In this document: positions 38,178 to 46,688 of the stretch, in pieces
How the letters are laid out: each line of letters begins with the position of its first letter
Numbering within the stretch: position 1 is the stretch's first letter
Assembly (NCBI RefSeq): GCF_900465345.1
Contig: NZ_UEGO01000035.1
Location: 1-64,000, forward strand
Length of the DNA stretch: 64,000 bases
Direction: 5' to 3'
DNA from: Asaia bogorensis
GTDB lineage: Bacteria > Pseudomonadota > Alphaproteobacteria > Acetobacterales > Acetobacteraceae
The notes under the pieces: generated by a model
Told to the model about the DNA's origin: nothing
Seen by the model: the letters and a program-made list of their open reading frames with translations, nothing else
Databases searched by the model: none
Program-made: the position numbers and the translations under genes

Positions 38178-38629
38178 ATGCCGCAGCGTCTGGATTATGA
38201 AGCGATTGCCCCGCAGGGTGTCAGGGCATTGGGTGACGTCTATCGCTACATTGCCCGTTCGGGACTCGATGCGCTTCTGGTCGAGTTGATCTATCTGCGC
38301 ATTTCACAGATCAATGGCTGCGCCTATTGTCTCGATCTCCATACGAAAACCCTGCTCGAAAAGGGCGTTTCCCCACGTAAACTCGGTGTGCTTCAGGCAT
38401 GGCGTGAGGTGGAGGTAACATTCAGCGCGCGCGAATGTGCGGCCTTGCCTGGGCGGAGAGTGTCACCTGCGTGCGAGAGACGGTCATTCCTGACGCCGAA
38501 TTTTGCACGCTTTCCGAGGTGTTCTCTGAGAAGGAAATTGTGGACCTGACCATCGCTGTCGGACTGATGAACCTGTTCAACCGTTTGGCAATCGGTTTCA
38601 GGCGCAGGAGCGACCCGTTTGACTCATAA
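38178..38629 (+). pseudogene. AhpD-like carboxymuconolactone decarboxylase, frameshifted
   Basis: Residues 1-90 are a normal AhpD-family protein with the redox motif INGCAYCLDLHTK near residue 50. After RECAA the frame runs into unrelated sequence, while the next frame continues as ALAWAESVTCVRETVIPDAEF and FSEKEIVDLTIAVGLMNLFNRLAIGFRRRSDPFDS, the standard family end. One base is missing near 38441-38445 (gcggccttgcc; an extra c would restore AALAWAE). The restored product would be about 150 residues, the usual length. gggagac lies before the ATG. It could be a recent inactivating mutation or a base-call error. Confidence 0.8.
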
Positions 38630-38911
38630 GTCCGGATGCCTCGCGGTAATGGCGCATGATGGCCCCATGACCTTGCATCAACTTCGAGGGGACACGAGGC
38701 TCCTCAATTCAGTGATGGGTGCGCATGGTACAAATATTTTCCGCAGCGAGCCGGTCCGGTTTACACCGAATGCCGCTTGTTACGGTCATTATGTTACAAT
38801 GAAATGCTTTTGAAGCGGACAAAAACGACAGTCAGCGTCAACAGTGAAAGAACCGGTTTGTTATTCCTTTCCTGATCATCTTGGCCCGGTCAGAGCGTGC
38901 CAGACCCAGCG

Positions 38912-39363
38912 TTAGAAACGAGCTTCTGCAAGCATGGCCCTGACGACAAGAGGCGGTAATCCAAGATCCTTCAGCTTGTCTGGATCGCCAGTTTTGCCGA
39001 ATACAAGTCGCATAGCAGCAATCAGGACGGTGCTTTCGCACAGAACGGCGAGGCCGACGCTGATGAAGCGGACCCACCCGATATGAGGGGTTGTACCCTC
39101 ATCGAAGCTGGGCAGTGTATGGCGCGCTATCCATAAGCCAGAACCTCCAAGGGCAAGGCTGCGCACAAGGCCACGCATGAGCGTGGGGGGGGGCGATAGC
39201 ACACCCAGCAAGCAAGGACGAGCGTGCTTATCCACGTCGTACCGATGAGCGTCTGGTGGGCCGCCTTCACTGGGGAATTCTGAAAACCTGAGAGCCACAG
39301 AAACACAGCGATGTAGGACATGACGATATAGGGATAGAACCAATGCTTACGCATCAAGGTCAT
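38912..39363 (-). pseudogene. Small membrane protein broken at a run of nine G
   Basis: From ATG at 39363 (ggag eight bases upstream) the frame encodes MTLMRKHWFYPYIVMSYIAVFLWLSG, then another hydrophobic segment ending in VCYRPPP. At the G-run the frame shifts; the other frame continues LMRGLVRSLALGGSGLWIARH and a third helix (FISVGLAVLCESTVLIAAMRLVFG) to AEARF. Joined, this is a membrane protein of about 150 residues with three or four helices and no recognised family. Ten (or seven) G would join the frames. Either a sequencing artefact or a switchable gene; the tract explains the break. Confidence 0.7.
39185..39193. repeat. Run of nine G at the frame break
   Basis: A mononucleotide tract of nine G (nine C in the coding direction) inside the small membrane-protein gene. 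Length change by slipped pairing would switch the reading frame. Confidence 0.95.
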
Positions 39364-39372
39364 GAGTCACTC

Positions 39373-39390
39373 CGTTGCGGATCCGCAACG
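39373..39390. promoter_or_regulatory. Perfect 18-base palindrome before membrane-protein gene
   Basis: cgttgcggatccgcaacg is perfectly self-complementary. It lies ten bases upstream of the membrane-protein ATG and touches its ribosome site, so it could be an operator or an mRNA hairpin limiting translation. Confidence 0.55.
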
Positions 39391-39568
39391 TATCGCCTTC
39401 GGTCCTGTAGCGTCAGGATGGTGAGCTTCACAATATCGCTCGACTTTCGAGTTCCAATACGGGTGTCGAGCCGGACCGGAGATGACCGGCGCGCAATTAC
39501 TACGGCAAATTGGGGCACCATCTTGTGATGCGTCTGAGTCAGTCATCCCCCCTTTGAAGAAGCGGGGT

Positions 39569-40999
39569 TTATGTACCGCAGAATGTCGCCTGCACGACTT
39601 CCTCTGGACGCGGTGGGGTTTCATAGATGACATCGTCAACGAAGGGGCGTTCCAGTCGGGAGAGAAGGGTGTGGAATACCGATAAATCACCGCTCTCCGC
39701 AGCGTCTATCGCCTCGGCAATCCGATGATTGCGCGGAATGACTGCGGGGTTGATCTGGCGCATGGCATTTTCACGGACAATGGTGGATACGCCTTCCCGT
39801 GTGCAACGTGCGTCCCAGTCCTGCAGCCATTGCGTCATGCCTGGTGAGTTCTGTGCATCGCATAATAACTCGCGGCGGGTCAGGCGTCGGAAACTCAGTG
39901 TCCAATCCAGTTTGTCCTGCTCCAGGATCGCCAGAAAACGCTCGATCAGACCCTTGTCATCCGGTTCGCATGTTGTGAGCCCGAATTTCGAACGCATTCT
40001 TTCGAGCCATGCATTTTCGTAGAGCGTGGCAAACGTGCCCAGTGTCTCCTGTGCCCAGGCCAGGGAACGCGCTTCGTCCGCATCGAAGAAGGGAAGCAGG
40101 GTTTCGGCGAGGCGGGCCAGATTCCAGCCTGCGAGTTTTGGCTGGTTGGCATAGGCGTAGCGACCGTTACGGTCGATGGAGCTGAATACCTTGTTCTGGC
40201 TGTAGACATCGAGAAAGGCACAGGGACCGTAATCGATCGTCTCTCCCGAAATGGCCATGTTGTCAGTGTTCATCACGCCGTGCACAAACCCGAGACTCAT
40301 CCACTGGGCGATCAGCCTTGCCTGAGCCGCGACCACATTTTCGTAGAGAGCTCTTACAGGATTTTCGGCTGTGGCTGCGTGCGGATAATGGCGCGTGATT
40401 GCCAGATTACAAAGAAAGCGCAGCGCCTCATTGTCCTGCCGTGCAGCGAAATACTGGAATGTACCGACACGTAGATGGCTTGCAGCAACCCGTGTGAGAA
40501 TGGCACCCGGCAGGGGGCGATCACGCCAGACAGTCTCGCCGGTCAGGACAGCCGCAAGGGCGCGGGTCGTTGGAACGCCGAGCGCGGTCATGGCCTCACT
40601 GACGAGATATTCGCGCAAGACCGGCCCGATGGCGGCCAACCCGTCGCCACGCCGGGAGAATGGCGTGGGGCCGGAGCCTTTGAGCTGAACATCGAAAACA
40701 CGGCCTTGCCGGTCGGCTGCAACCCCGAGCAAATGGGCGCGCCCATCGCCCAGTTGCGGCACGAACTGGCCGAATTGATGGCCGGCATAGGCCTGTGCCA
40801 CAGGGGCAATACCGTCGGGCCGTGTCTGCCCTCCAAGAAAATCGACACCCTCGGGAGTTTCGAGCCATGCGGGGGAAAAGCCCAGCGATTCAGCCAGCGT
40901 AGCATTCAGGGCAACAAGTTTCAGCGCGGAAAACCTTGCGGGATCAGCCTGAACGGCCATGGTGGGGGGGAAGGGTGCCGGGCTCAGGGGCAGGGACAT
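39569..40999 (-). CDS. selO: Protein adenylyltransferase SelO (YdiU)
   Basis: A pseudokinase-fold enzyme that transfers AMP to proteins, linked to redox control. The glycine-rich and lysine motifs DVQLKGSGPTPFSRRGDGLAAIGPVLREYLVSEAM, HGVMNTDNMAISGETIDYGPCAFLD (metal-binding N and D) and the C-terminal FCGT ending match bacterial SelO. In eukaryotes that last block holds selenocysteine; here it is Cys. Length 476 residues. The ATG has gaggtccc upstream. It stands alone, divergent from the flippase gene. Confidence 0.93.
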   Translation of the reverse strand: MSLPLSPAPFPPTMAVQADPARFSALKLVALNATLAESLGFSPAWLETPEGVDFLGGQTRPDGIAPVAQAYAGHQFGQFVPQLGDGRAHLLGVAADRQGRVFDVQLKGSGPTPFSRRGDGLAAIGPVLREYLVSEAMTALGVPTTRALAAVLTGETVWRDRPLPGAILTRVAASHLRVGTFQYFAARQDNEALRFLCNLAITRHYPHAATAENPVRALYENVVAAQARLIAQWMSLGFVHGVMNTDNMAISGETIDYGPCAFLDVYSQNKVFSSIDRNGRYAYANQPKLAGWNLARLAETLLPFFDADEARSLAWAQETLGTFATLYENAWLERMRSKFGLTTCEPDDKGLIERFLAILEQDKLDWTLSFRRLTRRELLCDAQNSPGMTQWLQDWDARCTREGVSTIVRENAMRQINPAVIPRNHRIAEAIDAAESGDLSVFHTLLSRLERPFVDDVIYETPPRPEEVVQATFCGT

Positions 41000-41221
41000 G
41001 GGACCTCGCTGGTGGGGCCGACGCGAAAGCGGCCCTGTTGAAGTGGCACCCGAAACGTCAGGGGTGAAAAGAACAAACTCGCCTTTGACGGAGAGCCCTG
41101 TGTCTCATCAGATGGTTTCTCACGCATTTCGCGCAAGGCAGTCAGGGATTGATAAGCGAAACCCGCAAGTTTTTTCGACCCCTCCCTTCCCATTTCATGG
41201 CCGGACGTTCAAAACCCCTGC

Positions 41222-42640
41222 ATGTCGACCCACCCCTCTGCCGCCAGACGGATCTTCCATAATGTCAGCTTCCTGACATTGGGGCGCATTGCGACGGCCA
41301 TATGCAGTTTTGCCTATATCGCTTTTGCCGTGCGGGCACTGGGGCTGGCGTCGTTCGGCCTGCTGATCCTGATCCATTCTCTGGGCATCATGGCCTCGAC
41401 CTTCTCGCGCATGCAGTCATGGCAGACGCTCATCCGCTATGGAAATGACCCTTACGCCAGACGCGACCTGGTTCTTCTGCGCCAGATCATCGGGTTCTGT
41501 ATCAGGCTCGATCTGATTTCCGCGGTGGTGGCGGTCTGTATCGGGGTGATCAGCGTCACGTTTTACGCGCATGTGGCGCGATGGTCGCACTGGGTGACGT
41601 TCCTGGCCTATGGCTACGCGCTGATCTGTCCGTTCATGTATACTGGGTGGAGCAATGGCGTTCTGCGCCTGACGGAGCGTTTCCATCTCGTGCCGGTTAG
41701 CGATACCTGTACGGCCATTTTCCGGACGGCGGGCACGGCTGTCGGCTATGGGCTTCATCTTGATCTCGGCTTTTTCGTTCTGGTCTGGGCCGGGGCCGTG
41801 CTGATGGATTATGGCCTGTTCCTGTATTTTGCGCTTTCGACCCTGCGTCGGAAAATCGGCCTGCGTCTGCGCTGGCGTGATGTGCTCGGGCAATGGCGCT
41901 GGCAATTGCCGGGTATGTGGGCCTTCACCCGCTCGACAAGCATCAATCAGACCCTCGGGGCAGTGTCCGGCCATATCAGCACGCTGGTCGTGGGGTCGTT
42001 ACTCGGCTCTGCCGAGGCCGCTGTATTCAGGATCTGCCGTCAGATTGCCGACGGGATCGTCACACCGGCGCAGATGCTTTCGCCTGTGCTTTATCCCGAG
42101 CTGGTCAAGATGCGTGACCGGCAGGATTGGAGCGGTCTCAAGCGCCTGACATGGAAGATATTCGGCATCCTCTGCGCTGTATCTATCGCGCTCCTTCTGG
42201 TGGCGGCATTCTTCGGTGGGCGAATTTTCTCGCTGATGCTGCATATTCATCTGCATGGCACCACCTATTACATCTCGATCATGCTCGTTTCTGCCGTGCT
42301 TACCCTTCTGGTCGTGCCGCTCGAACCCTTGCTGACGGTCATGGGTCAGATCGGCTTTCTCATGGCCAATCGTACCTGGATCACACTGGCCTATTTTCCC
42401 GTGCTTTATGGTCTCACGCGCCATTTTTCGCTGGCTGGTGCCTGCTATGCGACCGCTCTCAGCAGCTTTGTGATGTTCGTGACGCGTCTGTGGCGCGCCG
42501 TGGCGAGCTCCCTGCGTCCACCGGCCGATCCGCTCAAGCCAGCGTCACCCGCGATCAAGCCTATCAAAGAGACCACGCCCGAAAACGCCCCAGGTCATGC
42601 CGGGGGCGAGACGCAAAGCAGGGTTGTTATCGAGGCTTGA
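41222..42640 (+). CDS. Polysaccharide/oligosaccharide flippase-like membrane protein
   Basis: A 472-residue inner-membrane protein with about 12-14 hydrophobic helices and the layout of the MOP-superfamily Wzx-type flippases, which turn lipid-linked oligosaccharides across the membrane. The start SFLTLGRIATAICSFAYIAFAVRALGLASFGLLILIHSLG is typical (small residues and the ALGLASFG motif). The 40-residue C-terminal tail is proline-rich and probably cytoplasmic. No glycosyltransferase neighbour is in the window, so the substrate is unknown. Ribosome site is weak. Confidence 0.82.
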   Translation: MSTHPSAARRIFHNVSFLTLGRIATAICSFAYIAFAVRALGLASFGLLILIHSLGIMASTFSRMQSWQTLIRYGNDPYARRDLVLLRQIIGFCIRLDLISAVVAVCIGVISVTFYAHVARWSHWVTFLAYGYALICPFMYTGWSNGVLRLTERFHLVPVSDTCTAIFRTAGTAVGYGLHLDLGFFVLVWAGAVLMDYGLFLYFALSTLRRKIGLRLRWRDVLGQWRWQLPGMWAFTRSTSINQTLGAVSGHISTLVVGSLLGSAEAAVFRICRQIADGIVTPAQMLSPVLYPELVKMRDRQDWSGLKRLTWKIFGILCAVSIALLLVAAFFGGRIFSLMLHIHLHGTTYYISIMLVSAVLTLLVVPLEPLLTVMGQIGFLMANRTWITLAYFPVLYGLTRHFSLAGACYATALSSFVMFVTRLWRAVASSLRPPADPLKPASPAIKPIKETTPENAPGHAGGETQSRVVIEA

Positions 42641-42681
42641 GGCTTATTGCTGCTGGGCCGGAGTAAGCTTCTGATCGGATA

Positions 42682-44082
42682 TTACTGCTCGGCTCCGGCA
42701 GGATCGAAGCCCAGCGACGCCAGAACGAGCCTGTCCTCCCAGACATCATGCATCAGCGCGGGGAGAGAACCCAGCGTGGCAAGGGCAGGATCACGCAGCA
42801 TGATCCCGGCAAGGCGTGACTCCTTGAGGCGCACCCAGCACCAGATATCGCCATGAGGGCCCTCGACAGCGCCAATACCCTCCCCGGACCCGGATGTGTC
42901 CGCTGCCGGTGAGGGCAAAGGCACGCCGAAATCAGCGGCGATGCGGTCAATGCGTCTGAGCGAGTCACGTATCTCATCAAGGCGCAGGCATTGTCTGGCC
43001 CAGCCATCGCCACCAAGGCGCGAGCCTGCCCGGCCGGGAACGTGGCGCATGTCATCTTCGAGCTGGCGCAGGTCGAATGAACGTCCCGAAGCCCGACCGA
43101 CCAGCCCACCGAGGCACAGGGCCTGGGCACGGGCTGGGGGTATCGTTCCAAGTCCCTCCAGCGTCTCCGCCATCTGGAAATGCAACCCCTCGATGACAGG
43201 CAGGCGCGGCATCAGGGCATCATGGATGGCATGAGCAAGGCCGCAGATATCAACCCCTGCTGAAATGCCTTGTGGCGTGATCATGTCGGTCAGGCGGCGG
43301 CTGGTCCCGTGATGGGCGCATAGCCCTGCACAGAGATCCTCAGCAAGACTGGCATGAGTGGCCAGAAGGGCAAAGCCCGTCAGCTGTGCCATCTGGGCGA
43401 TATCGCGGCAATGAACCATGATACGCTCGATCTCCAGGAGGATCGTGCGGGCATCACGTATCCCGTCATCGGGAACGATGCCCAGGGCGTTCTCGATGGC
43501 ACGTGAATAGGCCAGAGGGGCGGCAACAAAAGCCGCTGCGTTGCTGCGCCCGATCAAACCCAGTGCCGCTTCTGGTTTCTGTCCCTTGAAGTGATGCATC
43601 AGGCCGATATGTGCGGCACCCGGCATGACCTTGCCACGTCCCCAGATGAAGGGAGCCATATCGGCATGCAAACTCTGCGCGAATGCCAGTGAGGGCGGAG
43701 TGTGATCCGGTGAGATGGAAGCAGGGACGGATCGTGCGGATAAAGGGGCAATGCTTGCCCAGCCGCCCCGGTCCAGCGCGGGCTCGTTGTCGATTGCTCC
43801 AAGGGGAAGGCAACCCCAAAGATCCTGCGCGATGCGTTCGGGCCAGGAGGCGCAAGGCAGAGCCGCCGACAGGGCGAAATAACGCCCGTCGATCAGCTCC
43901 GTACTGACCACAAGCGGTGTCTCTTGGTCGAGGAAGAGTGCATAGGCACGCAGGTCATCGCACCAATGGGCGATGAACCAGCCGGGTGCCGCTGCAATCA
44001 TCTCACGCCACTGCGTCTCATCAAGGCTGTAATGATTGGGTGTCAGGCGCTCGCCGGCCCTGATGAGGGCGATCATGCTCAT
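42682..44082 (-). CDS. HyfG/NuoCD-like large subunit without NiFe ligands
   Basis: A 466-residue relative of formate hydrogenlyase large subunit (HycE/HyfG, fused NuoC and NuoD). The NuoC-like part ends with ERIAQDLWGCLPLGAIDNEPALDRGGW (82-108), and the NuoD-like core has AIENALGI (195-202) and RTILLEIERI (212-221), both diagnostic. The first NiFe motif RVCGICG should lie just before; here the stretch is GRSNAAAFVAAP with no cysteine. The second motif SLDPCxxC is SLGFDPAGAE, again without cysteines. So it cannot hold a NiFe centre; it may be a scaffold. It ends a five-gene operon; its start overlaps the preceding stop as ATGA. Confidence 0.8.
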   Translation of the reverse strand: MSMIALIRAGERLTPNHYSLDETQWREMIAAAPGWFIAHWCDDLRAYALFLDQETPLVVSTELIDGRYFALSAALPCASWPERIAQDLWGCLPLGAIDNEPALDRGGWASIAPLSARSVPASISPDHTPPSLAFAQSLHADMAPFIWGRGKVMPGAAHIGLMHHFKGQKPEAALGLIGRSNAAAFVAAPLAYSRAIENALGIVPDDGIRDARTILLEIERIMVHCRDIAQMAQLTGFALLATHASLAEDLCAGLCAHHGTSRRLTDMITPQGISAGVDICGLAHAIHDALMPRLPVIEGLHFQMAETLEGLGTIPPARAQALCLGGLVGRASGRSFDLRQLEDDMRHVPGRAGSRLGGDGWARQCLRLDEIRDSLRRIDRIAADFGVPLPSPAADTSGSGEGIGAVEGPHGDIWCWVRLKESRLAGIMLRDPALATLGSLPALMHDVWEDRLVLASLGFDPAGAEQ

Positions 44083-45236
44083 GGGGCACTCCAGGAAAGA
44101 GCCCAGACCCGACTGGACTGGTGTACGAGGCCAAGTGCGAATGGTGTAGCCAGACCGAGGCCGAGCAGAGCAAGGACAAGCGTCCGGTCGCGCCAGTTTG
44201 CCGGCAGGCGCCACTCGAATGAGGCCCGACTGGCTGTCAGTCCCAGAGCTGCAAGGACAAGCAGGGCCGATATGACCCCAACGGCATCAAGACCCGCCAC
44301 AATCATGCATCCTGCTGCAAAACCCGGCCACGGAGGAAGGCTGCTCGTGATCCAGCGTCGCATGGATTCCGGGATATCCGGCTCGGCAGCAAGAGCCATT
44401 CCCGAACTGAGGAGCAGCAGCGAGGGGATCGGCCCTATGGGCAAGGCTGTGGCGACCGTAGCAAGGGCCACCAGTGGTCTTGAGCCGCCCTGACGTGACA
44501 GAACGCAAAGCCATAGCCCCGTCAGACCAGCCAGCAGTAGCACCACATGTGTAACCTCACGGCTGGGCAGACGAAGCATGAGCGACACAGCGCTCAGGCA
44601 TAAAAGCATGTCGGGCAGGGCCGCGACACGTTCGGGCCGCAATGTGCGTGTGTCGTGCCTTTCATCCGGCATGAGGCTTCGTGAAGGGAGGGTCGTACCG
44701 AGCCCTGCCAGAAGGCACAGACCGACTGCCAGAAAAAGGTCACCCAGACGCGATATGGCGAGGTCAGGGCTCATGGTTGTCAGGCTGGTTCCCAGCAGCG
44801 CGAGGATCAGCCCTGCGAGACGCATGCGCATCGAGTCCCAGGCCTGGCGCGCGCGTGTGGTTGCTAGGGTTTCCCGATAGGCCAGGATGAGTGCCGCGCA
44901 GGCTGTCAGGCATACCACGGTCAGAACGTCATGGGCGCAAAGGGCCAGGGTGATGATGCTGCCTGAGATGAAATCGAGACACAGGGTCAGGCGTGTCTGA
45001 CCCTTGCCCAGCGCCAGAGCGGGCGCGGTGCCCGCCAGCAGACATCCCCAGCGTGTCAGCAGATCCTGCCCCGGAAGGAGCGCGGTCAGGCAAACCGTGA
45101 GTGCCAGTCCGATGAGAGCGAAATGCCGGGCCGAGCGCATGGCCTGCGCTCGCGGCAGCAAAGCCAGGAGACACGCCGCCAGAAGCGGCCATGCTGGCAC
45201 CAAGAAGCGGGCAAGCTGATGAAGGGTCTCAGCCAT
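44079..45236 (-). CDS. HyfF-like membrane subunit (diverged)
   Basis: A 385-residue protein with about a dozen hydrophobic helices, in the place where hyfF (antiporter-like proton-pump subunit) sits in hyf operons. It is shorter than HyfF (about 520) and I cannot see the canonical charged residues (Glu on TM5, Lys on TM7/TM8, LPxW-type motifs), so proton pumping is doubtful. Identification rests mainly on gene order plus hydrophobicity. The ATG at 45236 overlaps the hyfE-like stop by eight bases; upstream in-frame sequence is not membrane-like. Confidence 0.5.
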   Translation of the reverse strand: MAETLHQLARFLVPAWPLLAACLLALLPRAQAMRSARHFALIGLALTVCLTALLPGQDLLTRWGCLLAGTAPALALGKGQTRLTLCLDFISGSIITLALCAHDVLTVVCLTACAALILAYRETLATTRARQAWDSMRMRLAGLILALLGTSLTTMSPDLAISRLGDLFLAVGLCLLAGLGTTLPSRSLMPDERHDTRTLRPERVAALPDMLLCLSAVSLMLRLPSREVTHVVLLLAGLTGLWLCVLSRQGGSRPLVALATVATALPIGPIPSLLLLSSGMALAAEPDIPESMRRWITSSLPPWPGFAAGCMIVAGLDAVGVISALLVLAALGLTASRASFEWRLPANWRDRTLVLALLGLGLATPFALGLVHQSSRVWALSWSAP

Positions 45237-45783
45237 GACCTGCCCCATCCATACGATGCCATGCGAGGCGCGGCATAAGCCAGCTGCCCAATGAGAGGAG
45301 CCCGATCCAGACAAGCGTTGTACCAAGCACCAGCGGCCAGCTATGCCTGTAGCCGCCCAATAGAAGCAGGCCATTGAGCGTGCAGAGCAGGGCGACCAGT
45401 TGCAAGAGAGGTGCGGCCAGGGAGGCTCCGCATAATCCGGCCAGGACTATACCGATGCAGATCAGTACCGGTATGCCGGGCGTCGCCACCAGCGCCGTCA
45501 AAAGTACGAGAATGATTGCCGCGCAGACAGCAAGACCCGCAGCCTGCTGGGCTGCGCGTCGCTCTCGTGGTTCACCCGAGCGCAAGGCGGCATGACGACG
45601 CAACGTGATGAGTCCGACCCCGTTGAGCACTGGTAGCAAGGCAAGAGCTGCAAGAGCGGGGGCACCATGCCCGATGCCCGAAACGCATGCCGCAGCGCAG
45701 GTGCCATGAAATGGCAGAATACGCGCATCCCGGCCAATAGCCGCCAGCGCGATGAGTAGGGTCAGACCCAGGAGAACAATCAC
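45229..45783 (-). CDS. HyfE-like membrane subunit (diverged)
   Basis: A 184-residue membrane protein with about six helices, similar in length and layout to HyfE (NuoK-like subunits, 216 residues in E. coli). A short match to HyfE is LVALLCTLNGLLLLGG near residue 145 (the L-E-N-G stretch of HyfE). It starts at a GTG that overlaps the hyfC-like stop as GTGA. The first strand is IVLLGLTLLIALAAIGRDA. Weak identification; order and overlaps carry it. Confidence 0.5.
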   Translation of the reverse strand: MIVLLGLTLLIALAAIGRDARILPFHGTCAAACVSGIGHGAPALAALALLPVLNGVGLITLRRHAALRSGEPRERRAAQQAAGLAVCAAIILVLLTALVATPGIPVLICIGIVLAGLCGASLAAPLLQLVALLCTLNGLLLLGGYRHSWPLVLGTTLVWIGLLSLGSWLMPRLAWHRMDGAGHG

Positions 45784-46688
45784 GCTGCAAGTCTCCCGGC
45801 GACAACCAGCAAGATGGCTGCGCCACTCAATACGAGAGCCAGCCTTGCCGACGGCAAGGGACGTATCATGCGCCAGGCTGTGGCAAGAATTACCAGAAGC
45901 CCCAGTTTGACCGGGGCGGCCAGACACCAGAGCAGGGCCAGTTGACCAGGAGGCGTTGTCGCTGTGGCGATCGAGTCCGGCCAGATCAGGTCAGCGACCA
46001 GCAGATACCAGCACATTGCTGAAAGATCGTGCTGGTACCGCAGCAGACTGCGATGGCGTCCTTCGGCGCCGGATATCAGCATTTCATGCCAAGACTGTGA
46101 CAAAAGCCGGCGGTTGAGAATCAGCAGCAAGGCTCCGGCGATGAACACCAGGCCACCCATCAGGGCAGGAGCTGGCTGAAGGAGACGCTGTTGCAACAAC
46201 CCGGTGATCGTTGCCGAACCCGGTAGCCCGACGGTGATCAGAGTGCCTGTCAGGGTAAGAAGGGAGACCAGAAAAAGCAGATCATGTCCCAGGGCACCAA
46301 CCGAGCTGGTCAGTCGAAGCTGTATCATGCGCGTCGGCGCGTGGGTCAGGGCCTGCGCCCAGACTGTTGCGCTCGAGATGATCAGCAACAGCCCGCAGGC
46401 CAGAGGCTCCGAGAGAAAGTGAAAGGGTATCTGGGTGGAGGCAAAAGGAAGGCTCAGCCCTGCGAGCAGTGTGGCACACAGCCCCATCCAGGATAGTGAT
46501 GAGATCGGCGTATTCTGTCGCCATCCGCCGCGCAGTTGTCGCCATCTCCAGCCGGGCCAAGGGCCATGACGCCCCGCCATGATGCGTTCTACAATGCATT
46601 GCAGATCGGTCAGGAATGGCGCGAGCAGGGCCAGACTCAGAATCTGGCCCAGCAGGACGCATAGCTGCAGGGCGACTGGAACGATCAT
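45780..46688 (-). CDS. HyfC/NuoH-like membrane subunit (diverged)
   Basis: A 302-residue membrane protein related to HycD/HyfC (NuoH, the subunit linking the peripheral and membrane arms). QILSLALLAPFLTDLQCIVERIMAGRHGPWPG near residue 15 matches the conserved helix 1 plus the R-R-G-P loop. The middle TSSVGALGHDLLFLVSLLTLTG matches the G-A-S-R-E region only loosely; the key acidic and arginine residues of the quinone cavity are not clearly kept. The ATG at 46688 overlaps the hyfB-like stop as ATGA. Confidence 0.6.
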   Translation of the reverse strand: MIVPVALQLCVLLGQILSLALLAPFLTDLQCIVERIMAGRHGPWPGWRWRQLRGGWRQNTPISSLSWMGLCATLLAGLSLPFASTQIPFHFLSEPLACGLLLIISSATVWAQALTHAPTRMIQLRLTSSVGALGHDLLFLVSLLTLTGTLITVGLPGSATITGLLQQRLLQPAPALMGGLVFIAGALLLILNRRLLSQSWHEMLISGAEGRHRSLLRYQHDLSAMCWYLLVADLIWPDSIATATTPPGQLALLWCLAAPVKLGLLVILATAWRMIRPLPSARLALVLSGAAILLVVAGRLAA

